Part shown: in pieces, positions 49,484-58,869 of the stretch
Numbering within the stretch: the first letter of the stretch is position 1
How the letters are laid out: every line of letters starts with the position of its first letter
Assembly: GCA_907163375.1 (NCBI GenBank)
Contig: CAJQUW010007262.1
Location: 1-64,000, forward strand
Direction of reading: 5' to 3'
Source of the DNA: Prostheceraeus crozeri
Taxonomy: Eukaryota; Platyhelminthes; Polycladida; Euryleptidae
Length of the DNA: 64,000 bases
Notes under the pieces: model-generated
What the model was told of the DNA's origin: nothing
What the model saw: the letters and a program-made list of their open reading frames with translations, nothing else
Database searches by the model: none
Program-made: the position numbers and the translations under genes

Positions 49484-49830
49484 CAAGGTGTTTCAAAAGT
49501 AGGCTAACAGTAGAAATTGGCCTTGAAAAGCTATGTCTTAATGCTATAGATTAATAAGCTATGTCATAATAATCTTTTTCACGATGCCACAGATAGCTAA
49601 TATGCCTTGTATTCGTAAGGGGCAAAAATTCAATACTCTTTGACATCGCGTAAATCATATTAAAATATCTCATGATCTCCAGTGTTTTCATGCCTACATA
49701 TTTCACTACAACCCAATTTGAATCTATACCGATCATGAGAAGTCGAATAACTATCCAACATCTATCAAAAAAAATTATTAGGAAACCATGTAAACAAGAT
49801 AGTAGTTGTTTCAGTGTTACTGCGGAGAAT

Positions 49831-49950
49831 GAAGAACAGCTGACATTCGAATGTCCTCCGCGCCCCTCAGCCTGGTGCACGAAGACGCTGTCGTCAACAC
49901 AAGACAGGGAGGCGAAGAAGGAAGAACAGCTGACATCCAAATGTCCTTCA
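49831..49950 (+). repeat. 27-bp direct repeat pair
   Basis: GAAGAACAGCTGACATTCGA with ATGTCCT at 49831 recurs 90 bp on at 49921 as GAAGAACAGCTGACATCCAA with ATGTCCT. It lies just before the hairpin within the mariner. Origin unknown; it may be captured sequence. Confidence 0.8.
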
Positions 49951-50032
49951 CCTTTGTTAATTCCAGCCTCCTCTTAGACCATCGTCAGAAGCTTCTGACG
50001 ATGGCCTAGAGGAGGCTGAAATTAATAAAGGT
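49950..50032. repeat. Strong hairpin in the mariner 3' region
   Basis: Two 41-bp arms meet at 49991/49992 with no loop (AGAAG then CTTCT). Arms differ at only about four positions, some of them G-T compatible. Reading outward, each arm runs CTTCTGACGATGG, then GAGGAGGCTG and AATTAA. The right arm holds CTGACGA, a 5-bp stem (GGCCT/AGGCT) and GAAA. Confidence 0.9.
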
Positions 50033-50150
50033 ATTAACATTAAAACAACTACCATTTTGTTTGCTTGGTTTCCTAACAAAAAATGAACAAATGAATAACC
50101 AAGGCCTATTCAACATATCAAAAAATTAATCAACTTAAAATTGCAAAAAT

Positions 50151-51216
50151 TCACGAACGCAAATGCTCAAAATGTCCACCATGGACATCGGCACATTCTT
50201 GTAGTCTTTCGGCCACACTGTGGCACACAGTTCTGCATAAGTTCCTGTCATCACTGATCTCTTGACAGGCATCTGTGATGTAGGAGCGGAGTTGAGAAAG
50301 TGTGTGAGGTTTTCGTCCGTACACTTTCTCCTTTACAACGCCCCAAAAGAAAAAGTCCATCGGAGTTAGATCGGGAGAGCGAGGAGGCCAAAGGATGCTA
50401 CCACATCTCCCGATCCACTTTCCTGGAAAAGTGTCATTCAGATAGCTTCTGACACTCACTGCAAAATGAGCTGGTGCACCATCCTGGTGAAAGTACAGCT
50501 CATTGAAGTTGTTCAATGACTGCATCTCAGGAATCGCAAAGGATTGGAGCATTTGAAGGTACACCTCAGCCGTCACAGTTCTTTCAAAAAATACTGGCCC
50601 AATCACACCGTTGCTTGACATACCGGCCCAGACGGTTAAGCCAGGCTGGTTCAGCTCATTTGTTGATACCATGTGCGGATTTTCAGGGAACCAGTAGACA
50701 CAGTTATGTCTATTTACGTGACCTGATAGTTTGAAACTGGCTTCGTCAGACCAAAACTATCTTGTCAAGCAAATCTGGGTTCTCCCGAATTTCCGACAAC
50801 ATGAGCACAGCAAACTGCAAGCGTCGTTCAGCATCATCCGGTAGAAGGTGCTGCAACAGTCTGGGTCGGTATGGTTTCAACTCAACTTTCCTCATCAGTC
50901 TCCAAGTAGAGCTTAGAGAAATGTCCAACTCCAATGAGGCTCTTCTTGTTGACTTCTTCGGACTTTGAACAAATGTTTGGGCCACTAGCTCCTCGTTTGA
51001 TGTTATTGAAACTGATCGAGGGCGTCCTGACTTCGGTGCATTCTCTACCGAACCGGTCTTTTCAAATTTATCTCGAATGCGATAAATAGCAAATCTTGAT
51101 GGAGGATTGCTGTGAAAGGCATCTCTCCATTCCATTCGCACCTTTTCAGCATTCTTGTTTTTCCAAAAGGATTTCAAAATCCATTTTCTCTGATCATCTT
51201 TTAGATGACCTGACAT
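50151..51216 (-). pseudogene. mariner transposase (DD41D), one run-length frameshift
   Basis: The N-terminal part (51216-50746) starts MSGHLKDDQRKWILKSF and carries a helix-turn-helix region, GRPRSVS and LLPDDAERRLQFA. The C-terminal part (50672-50151) has GLTVWAGMSSNGVIGPVFF, FHQDGAPAHF (second D), and WPPRSPDLTPMDFFFWG (third D). Counting from the second to the third D gives 41 residues between, as in the DD41D (rosa-like) group. The parts differ in frame at an A4 run on the plus strand (50753-50756). With three A the frame passes through WSDEASFKLSG, the first catalytic D. So it is one base from a full-length frame of about 355 codons. Confidence 0.92.
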
Positions 51217-51556
51217 GACAGAAGCAGCAAATTCAAAAAAGCTTCAAGCTTGTTTAATTCACTTCAAGTCAAACTAACAGTGTTTGATTCAAATCAAATT
51301 AATTGAACATATCCATGTACGTAATGTCAGATTGGTGCTATATCTTGTCCATGATAGATTTCAAAATTCCTTTGCCAATGGAATGCTACTGCATAGACTT
51401 CTAAATGATAGTAGCAATTACTTCGAAGTCTATGGCTCATGTTGGACTGATCATGGATATCCATCGACTGATTCAGGTGTAAATCACCAATAGAACGGTC
51501 AACATAGATTTCCTAGGGCAAAATCAACTGTTAGCCTACTTTTGAAACACCTTGTA

Positions 51557-51955
51557 TGTGCTAAAAAGGAGGATATCATCGCTCTTGTTTTATCCTGGTG
51601 ATATTTCCTTTCTTTGTATATTTCCTTTTATCTCAAACTACTTATTGCAATTATACAGTACCAACATAGTGCATTATTTTCCTTTTCCGTGCTGATCTCT
51701 TTATTGCTGGAAAAAGGAACCAACTCGAGGACATTGCTATAAACTATCGGTCTCTGATCTTGCGAATGTAAACACCCGTTGTCATATTTTCAGCCATAGA
51801 GTCGTGCGTGCCGATCTGACGCGCTCTGTCTGAATCAAAACTGCTGTCTCCTTCACTTTCAGCCCTTAAACATAATTATATAACTCAATCCGCTAATCTT
51901 TCACGGCACTGCATTTGTTTATGATAACAGACATGATAAAAGTGACAAAAAAGTG
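51557..51955. other. Spacer between mariner and Tc1
   Basis: About 400 bp of AT-rich DNA. No gene recognised apart from the short continuation of the frame cut by the mariner. Confidence 0.4.
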
Positions 51956-51960
51956 ATGAT

Positions 51961-53354
51961 CAGTGACATAAAGAATGAAACAAGTCCTGATATGAATACT
52001 TATGACTTAAACTTGGTTGTACTGTACGTTTGTTTGTTGTTTGTAAAAGGAGAACTCGAATGCTTTACTCAAAAACATTTAATTTGATACTCATGATTTT
52101 ATCAACTTAAGTTAGAAACGGGTGTGACCACCGCGAGCATCCAAACAGGCATCGATGCGTGAGGGCATGGATGAGCACAGTCGCTGGATGAATGCCAGGT
52201 CTAAGAGGTTCCACTGCTCGATCAGTCTGTCGGCCAACATCTTCAAAGACACTGGTGGGTGGTTGTACCTCTCCCTCACTCTGCGACCAAGTTCATCCCA
52301 GCAGTGCTCGATGGGGGAGAGGTCGGGAGAACGTGAGGGCCATTCCAAGGTTGGGATTCCACTGCTTGCTATCCTGTTAGAGACCACTGAAGCGCGATGG
52401 GGCCTTGCGTTGTCATCCTGAAAAATCAATTGATTCGATGTCACTGCTGGAACCACGACCGGTGTCACGATCTCGTCGGCATATCGCTGTCCTGTCAATG
52501 TTCCTTTCACTACGATTTCTGGTGTTTTTCCATTGTGCCAGATACCGGCCCAAACCATGACGCTACCGCCGCCGTACCGGTCGTGTTCTTTGACGCGACA
52601 TGGAGCAAATCGTTCACTTGGCAAGCGATGAACACGGATCCGACCATCGTTGAAATCGAGAGTAAACCTCGATACATCAGTCCAGAGCACACGTTCCCAC
52701 TGACTGTCACTCCACGACTGATGACCTCGACACCACGTCACTCGTCTCCTTCAATGTTCCAGGCTCAGCGGAATTCTCACAGCGGGTCGTCGAGACTGTA
52801 TACCAGCTTCTCGCAATCTTCGATATGCAGTTCGAACGCTACAGGCAACGTTCCCAGCAACCTTCCAGTACACAATTAGCTTTGGGACGGACACAAATCT
52901 GTTTCTTTTAGCAGCTAAAACTAAGCGTGCATCTGTCCGCTTGGATGATACCCTTGGTCTTCCTGATCCGTTCTTCTTTTCCACATTTCCTTCTGCTTTC
53001 CAACGACACCACCACCTCCATAAAACGACTCTTGAAATTTTCAATTCTTTCGCAAAAGTTGTAGAACTTTGCCCACAACGCATCATCCCAATTGCCGTTC
53101 CTCCGGTAAAGTTATCGTGCGCCATTTCATAAGTCAAATCTGGTCAGCAGTAGGTGGTGATTCTGTTCAACTTCTAGCTGTTACTGTGATCAATATCAAA
53201 TTTTGAAATTTGATGGTCCTATATCATTTCCCTTATCATATGGAGTTCAATGGTGATACATAGAAAGCGAGATATCATCTCAAACTATAGAAAAAAATGA
53301 AACAAACTTCCATTCAAGTCAATGATAGTTGGTTTCATTATTTATGTCAGTGAG
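51961..53354 (-). mobile_element. Tc1-type transposon
   Basis: Terminal repeats CAGTGACATAAAGAATGAAA at the left (51961 on) and, in reverse, CTCACTGACATAAATAATGA at the right (to 53354), then TA outside on the right. The left outermost bases are altered and the left TA is not evident. Length is about 1.39 kb. The transposase fills most of it on the minus strand. Terminal repeats are short (about 25 bp) and diverged. Confidence 0.88.
52112..53137 (-). pseudogene. Tc1 transposase (DD34E), single in-frame stop
   Basis: The reading starts MTYEMAHDNFTGGTAIGMM at 53137 and stays in one frame to 52112, 341 codons, the usual Tc1 length. One TGA interrupts it at about 52751, between IPLSLEH and RRRVTWCRGHQSW. 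It sits where other Tc1 proteins have a basic residue, so a CGA to TGA change is likely. Landmarks: N-terminal helix-turn-helix around QSSTTFAKELKISRVVLWRW, GSGRPRV, VLWTDVSRF (first D), FQDDNARPH (second D) and SPDLSPIEHCWDELG (E), with 34 residues between the last two, so DD34E. Only one lesion shows, so the copy is fairly young although its ends are less well kept. Confidence 0.93.
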
Positions 53355-55207
53355 TATATACCACGTAGGCCGAACCCTAATTGAAGGTGAAAGCGATTGA
53401 GTTATCCTAGGTGAAAATAGACTTTAATCATTGCTAAATGTTGATGGATGGTTCGGACGAAGTCTATTGCTTTCAACTCCTCTTCATGAAATACGGAGCC
53501 ACATAATATGAATTTAAAGAATTTGTGAAGAGACTATACTTGCGTGACATAGTATTTACGAGTATTAACCGATAGTCATCAACATTGAAGCTTCTGTAAG
53601 CCATGAAACTCCACAATCCAGAAGTCATTGGTAATATAGCATTAACATGGATATAAATATTTTGGAAAGAGCCAAATTTTTTGATCTTAAAATATTTAAT
53701 TATCGATAGCGATATATTTCAGCTGCCACCAGCAGCTATCTTCAGGCAGGGATGTCTATGAATAATATGATATAGAACTCGGGATACAAAACTCACAAAG
53801 AGTGGAGAATTGACTGTGGGCTGAATTTTTTTATGACAGCAGAAAATTCTATGTTTGATTTGAAATTACATGTATTGCTGCAATTTTTTTAGTCTGATCT
53901 CATAAATGCTTCCCAATTGTGGAGTGTTGTCAACCATTGAGAAAATATGGATTATCTGCGTAGAAAATCAAAAAGTGGCTTGTACTGTTGAATAATTTTG
54001 TCCTTCGAAAATTGTGCTACTCAAATCTCGGATACTTCGCACTCATTTCAATAACTTGGTGTAAGTTTTGCGTCATATCTTCTGAAACATGGTTTAGCAT
54101 GGACTAGCACGCTTTCAAGTGACAATACGAATTCTTGCCCAGTCGAACTCAAATTCAGTATAATTTACAGAATAAGCATGGAGTTTCCAGATTTTCTCAA
54201 GATTTTTTCGTCGACAAGTTGAATTGACTGGTTTAATGACTGAAGATTCACTTCAATTTCGTATTGAGGAACCTCGACCACAAAGTTTTTTAATATTGTT
54301 GTCGATTAACTCAACGCAACTATCAATTAATTAACAACATTTCTTTGATTTTCACAGAATATTTCAATGCTTGCCAGTCATATATAACAATATTCAGAGA
54401 ATTATGATGAGCATTTCAAGTGATTCAGCCTGGAATAGTTCCACAACTGCATCCATTCTGAAATCTATGAAGCAACTCAAATTGTTGAAACTCCAAAATT
54501 AAGCCAGGACACCATACGATGCAATCCATTATCTAATGATGATATATACAATGATATAAATATTTGATACTGTGAGCATAAAGCATAAAAACACAAAACA
54601 TCTGCGATATGGACATGGGCTTCTGATCTGCAGCATCTGTAATCAGGGGGCGAAAAAATATACCGCCAAAATATTATCTGCATTTTACAGACTTTCTTTA
54701 GAAATTTGATGGTTAGCTTGTCCAAAAACATTAAACAGTGACAGTAATTCGTCATAATAATCACTATACAGTCAGCTTGATTTACACTAATTTTCTGTGT
54801 AATGCGTGAGTGTATGTTATACATCACATTGATGCTGACATTACTTAACTACAGGCATTTCCATGAAGTCTTGCAGTTCCAATTAGGCTCAAGACATGGA
54901 TAAAACTGTCCACGCAAGTGTTGCGATTTGCAAAAATTCAGCACACAGTCAATTCTCCACTCTTTGGGAGTTGTGTATCCCGAGTTCTATATCATATTGT
55001 TCATAGACATCCCTGCTTCAGGCAACTATTGAAGGAATATCGATACAAGCAAAATTTGAAATTTACACTGATTCAACTATTGGATAGGAAATAGAAAATA
55101 GAAACCGATAGCAAAACTGTGACCTGACTGAGGGAAGAGAAGAAGTATATAAAAGCAGTAGACACAGTATAAAAATGTGAAGTCAAATTTAGATGGATGG
55201 TAAGTAT

Positions 55208-55537
55208 TCAATGAAAAAGAAAATCACTGTAGCTATTCAGTTCAAATCGTTCGTTAATTTCAGGTTTCATTTTCTTGATGTAATACGCTTCACGGAGTCT
55301 GAGATTTGTGGCGTCCTTGTCGGTTGATATTGTTGAAGTCGTTGTTATATTAGAAAATGTGCTTTGATTATTGCATGATTGTATATGTTTGTAGACAGAT
55401 GAAGATGTGTTGATAGAATGTTCACGAATACGGATGTGGAGTGGTCTGATAGTACTACCTAAGTAGAATTTATTGCAGGTATTGCATGTTATTTTGTAGA
55501 CTGCGCTTTGTCGGCTACACATAGTTTTGTCTGTCAT
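55208..55537 (-). CDS. GIY-YIG endonuclease domain of the Penelope-like element, left copy
   Basis: 109 codons, MTDKTMCSRQSAVYKITCNT, CNKFYLGSTIRPLHIRIREH. VYKITC plus YLGST is the Penelope variant of the GIY-YIG motif, and R-x-x-x-H follow as expected of the catalytic core. The CxxC-type cysteines (CNTC) before YLGST are typical of the Penelope family. It normally sits at the C terminus of the reverse transcriptase polyprotein and nicks target DNA. Here it is separated from the reverse transcriptase and in the opposite strand. Confidence 0.85.
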   Translation of the reverse strand: MTDKTMCSRQSAVYKITCNTCNKFYLGSTIRPLHIRIREHSINTSSSVYKHIQSCNNQSTFSNITTTSTISTDKDATNLRLREAYYIKKMKPEINERFELNSYSDFLFH

Positions 55538-55655
55538 AGGACATTTTCAAATCGAAGACAAATTGAAGCGCGTGTAATACGGATGAAAAAGAATAGTTGG
55601 GAAGCTAAAGCCTCAACCAGCCTACTCTAATCTGAATTCGCAAGAAAGAACGGTA

Positions 55656-56670
55656 TTGAGAAATTTACAAAACAAAACCAGTTGTATAATGTTGCCCTCA
55701 GACAAAGGAACTGAGTTTTTTCTAATATCGAAAGATGCATATAATGAAGCAGGTGAACAGAATCTCAATTATATGACCACTTATCGACCTATACCACATA
55801 CTCGTATGACAGCAAAGACTATTGAAAAACATGTTAACGCAGTGTGGAAATCTGTTTCACAAGAAACCAACTTACCTACCTACATATCGAACAGCTACTG
55901 TACGAGTAATTCATCCTTACCCTACTTCTATCACCTCGTGAAAACTCACAATGAAGGCAATGAAATGAAAATAAGACCTATTATCTCCAACAGATCAGGC
56001 TCTACAGCGAAATTATCATGGTTGTTATCAAACCTCCTCAACCAAAATCCCTGCCAATTTAAAATCGAATTTTCAATTGATAGAACATATTAAAAAACCC
56101 AATCTTGCACAAAATCATTATCCGTGCAGCTTTGATGTTGTTAGTTTGTATACCTCGATTCCTATCGCGGACGCCATCCCTGCTCTGATTACAAAATTAG
56201 AAGATTGCAAAATTTCCAATAATAGAGGAATTACAATTGGCCAAATCGAACAACTTCTGCATGTGATTCTAAGCAATACATATTTTCATTTCAAAGGAAA
56301 GGTGTATCTCCAAACAAAGGGTCTGCCTATGGGATCATCCCTTTCTGGAATCTTGGCGATCATTTTCATGGACAATATTGAAACTACTGCACTTAGACAA
56401 GTGAGAGTGATGTATGATGTCCATATCTTTATGAGATACGTTGACGATTGCTTCGCTGTTATCAAAGACAAAACTCAAGCGATGATTTTACTTGAGATTC
56501 TAAACTCACAGCATCACAACATCAAATTTGAAATAGAATTATCCAACGAAGAAAATAACAGTCTATGTCTTTTAAACTTTTGTGTGAAACTGAACGTCAA
56601 CAATCCTCCTAAATTTGAATTTTATTGTAAACCTGCAAAGAAGAACATTTTCGTGAATTACAGATTTTAA
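55656..56670 (+). pseudogene. Penelope-like reverse transcriptase
   Basis: Motifs in order: MLPSDKGTEFFLISKDAY (N-terminal box), FYHLVKTHNEGNEMKIRPII (K-x-H-x-type box with R-P-I), STAKLSWLLSNLL, CSFDVVSLYTSIP (motif A with D), LQTKGLPMGSSLSG (G-L-P-M-G-S box), FMRYVDDCFAV (motif C with the catalytic DD pair), then LLNFCVKLN and FEFYCKPAKK. The same N-terminal box occurs inverted at 56667-56891. The open sequence ends where the inverted arm begins. No telomerase-type or LTR integrase domain is present; the order is specific for Penelope-like enzymes. Confidence 0.85.
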
Positions 56671-57009
56671 ATTGGCAGGGATTTTGGCTTGAGGAGGTTT
56701 GATAACAACCATGATAATTTCGCTGTAGGGCCTGATCTGTTGGCCTGATGTGGTATAGGTCGATAAGTGGTCATATAATTGAGATTCTGTTCACCTGCTT
56801 CATTATATGCATCTTTCGATATTAGAAAAAACTCCGTTCCTTTGTCTGAGGGCAACATTATACAACTGGTTTTGTTTTGTAAATTTCTCAATACCGTTCT
56901 TTCTTGCGAATTCAGATTAGAGTAGGCTGGTTGAGGCTTTAGCTTCCCAACTATTCTTTTCCATCCGTATTACACGCGCTTCAATTTGTCTTCGATTTGA
57001 AAATGTCCT

Positions 57010-57339
57010 ATGACAGACAAAACTATGTGTAGCCGACAAAGCGCAGTCTACAAAATAACATGCAATACCTGCAATAAATTCTACTTAGGTAGTACTATCA
57101 GACCACTCCACATCCGTATTCGTGAACATTCTATCAACACATCTTCATCTGTCTACAAACATATACAATCATGCAATAATCAAAGCACATTTTCTAATAT
57201 AACAACGACTTCAACAATATCAACCGACAAGGACGCCACAAATCTCAGACTCCGTGAAGCGTATTACATCAAGAAAATGAAACCTGAAATTAACGAACGA
57301 TTTGAACTGAATAGCTTCAGTGATTTTCTTTTTCATTGA
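57010..57339 (+). CDS. GIY-YIG endonuclease domain, right inverted copy
   Basis: The protein differs from the left copy by one residue only (NSFSDF against NSYSDF near the C terminus) over 109 codons, including the catalytic YLGST, RPLHIRIREH and the final FLFH. The high identity across a 1.5-kb inverted distance means either very recent duplication or gene conversion between the arms. Downstream 57340-57600 mirrors 55016-55207. Confidence 0.85.
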   Translation: MTDKTMCSRQSAVYKITCNTCNKFYLGSTIRPLHIRIREHSINTSSSVYKHIQSCNNQSTFSNITTTSTISTDKDATNLRLREAYYIKKMKPEINERFELNSFSDFLFH

Positions 57340-57742
57340 ATACTTACCATCCATCTAAATTTGACTTCACATTTTTATACTGTGTCTACTGCTTTTATAT
57401 ACTTCTTCTCTTCCCTCAGTCAGGTCATAGTTTTGCTATCGGGTTACCCGATACTACCTGCCCCATAGCTCTCTTATCTTCTCTCTCTCTTGCACTTCTA
57501 TATCTATATCAAACTTCTATTTTCTATTTCCTATCCAATAGTTGAAACAGTGTAAATTTCAAATTTTGCTTGTATCGATATTCCTTCAATAGTTGCCTGA
57601 AGATAGCTGTTGGTGGCAGCTGAAATATATCGCTATCGATAATTAAATATTTCAAGATCAAAAAATTTGGCTATTTCCAAAATATTTATATTTTAAATGT
57701 CTGGCCAAAATCTATTCAGAATTTACATGGATTTTTGAGGTA

Positions 57743-57794
57743 ACAATGTAGGACATTTGAGGGCGCGTAAGCGACTGAAAATGTCCTACATTGT
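57743..57794. repeat. Perfect 16-bp stem hairpin
   Basis: ACAATGTAGGACATTT at 57743-57758 pairs exactly with AAATGTCCTACATTGT at 57779-57794 around a 20-bp GC-rich loop. It lies between the Penelope-like element and the LINE 3' end. The stem sequence recurs near 8239-8256. Confidence 0.8.
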
Positions 57795-57823
57795 CTACTT
57801 ATATTTCTAAATCCATTTACCTG

Positions 57824-58865
57824 TTACCTGGTGCCGTCCAGTCGCGTACGACTCTCGGCGACGTCATACTGGATCCTTCTCCATGCAAAGCGGTATCTTG
57901 CTTCCCGTGTCATCCGTTCCACCGTTTCTCCTGTGATGGTTTTCATTCCCTCTATCCACTCGGTTCCCTCTGTGATGCCGAACATGATGTCTTTCTCGAG
58001 GGACCCATCAGCTCGCGTGACATGTCCAAAATAACGCACAGCTGCGGTAGTGATCTTTATTTGAAGCGGCTTCACCATTGGCAGTTGTCGCAAAACCCAC
58101 TCATTGGTCTTTCTTGCCGTCCAGTTTAAACGAAGTAACCTTCTCCAGCACCAGAGTTCAAAGGCATCCACACGCTTCCAATTTGCTTTCAGCAAATTCC
58201 ACGTTCCGGCACCGTACAGGAATATCGGAAACACCAGTGCATGCACTAGTCGTACTTTGGTCGATCGAGATATGCCTCTATTCTTCCAGACCTTTGAGAG
58301 TCCCATCATGGCCGATCTACCGAATGCGGTACGTCTCTTCAATTCTTCTCCAACGCGTCCATCCGCAGTGATCTTTGCGCCGAGGAACAGAAAATTCTCC
58401 ACTACCTCCACGTTCTCGCCGTCAAGCTCGAAGCTAGTAATCGAACCCGTTGTCATAATCTTTGTCTTTGCCACATTGAGATACAGTCCTGCTGCCTTAC
58501 TTACTGCCTAAAGTCGAGTGAGGCCTTCTTTCAGCTCTTCTTTTGAAGAAGCCAGGATCGTCGTGTCATCTGCATATCGTAAGTTTGACAATTTCCTGCC
58601 TTCCAATTTGATCCCTCCTTTCCAGCAATCTAAAGTTTCTCTTACGATTTTTTCTGCATGGATGTTGAATAAAATGGGGGACAAGATACAACAAGATACA
58701 AGGACAAGATACAACCCTGTCGAACTCCTTTGTCGATACGAAAAGCATCAGTTTCTCCGAATTCCCTCCTGACAGTGGCTGATTGGTCTACATATAGCTC
58801 CCGCATCACTGTCATAAGATGCACAGGAACTGCTATGCAGGCAGCAATGGCATTACCCTGCCGTC
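57824..58865 (-). mobile_element. LINE reverse transcriptase 3' part, 5' truncated
   Basis: On the minus strand from 58865: MRELYVDQSATVRREFG, RIDKGVRQGCILS (RT motif with R-Q-G-C-x-L-S-P), NLRYADDTTILASS (catalytic Y-A-D-D), LNVAKTKIMTTGS, VENFLFLGAKITADG, LVHALVFPIFLYGAGTWNL, RLLRLNWTARKTNEWVLRQL and a tail to RTRLDGTR-stop (57824). A 22-bp slippage duplication of TTGTATCTTGT lies after the R-Q-G-C box (58690-58712) and shifts the frame; the last 216 codons (58474-57824) are open. The order YGAGTW then W(T/A)xxxTNEWVL is typical of RTE-like LINE C termini, but the clade is a judgement. It lies in sense with LIAS. Confidence 0.88.
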
Positions 58866-58869
58866 ATTT

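Larger units (their letters stand above)
49484..51554 (-). mobile_element. mariner transposon, DD41D type, near-intact
   Basis: The ends are perfect inverted repeats of at least 27 bp starting CAAGGTGTTTCAAAAGTAGG, followed by CTAACAG, with TA on both sides (49482-49483 and 51555-51556). Length is 2071 bp, long for a mariner. The transposase lies on the minus strand between 51216 and 50151. The 667 bp beyond its stop hold a pair of 27-bp direct repeats and a strong hairpin (49950-50032). Perfect long ends indicate a young insertion. Confidence 0.95.
53652..57692. mobile_element. Penelope-like element arranged as a nested palindrome, broken
   Basis: A retroelement with Penelope-type reverse transcriptase and GIY-YIG nuclease. 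The outer ends (53652-53749 and 57593-57692) are inverted copies of one another. Inside, 55016-56068 is repeated in inverse orientation at 56662-57602 (one internal deletion in the second), leaving about 590 bp of unique reverse transcriptase sequence at the centre. A further inverted pair links 53743-53830 with 54932-55016. The result reads GIY-YIG (minus), reverse transcriptase (plus), reverse transcriptase start (minus), GIY-YIG (plus). Penelope-like elements are known for complex or inverted terminal copies. The near identity of arms suggests that the inversion is recent. As it stands the element is broken and could not make one continuous protein. Confidence 0.85.

Noticed and set aside
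57595-57655. A canonical active hammerhead ribozyme
   Set aside because: Only the CUGANGA-stem-GAAA core fits. Stem I partners and the cleavage trinucleotide could not be placed, so it is reported only as hammerhead-like.
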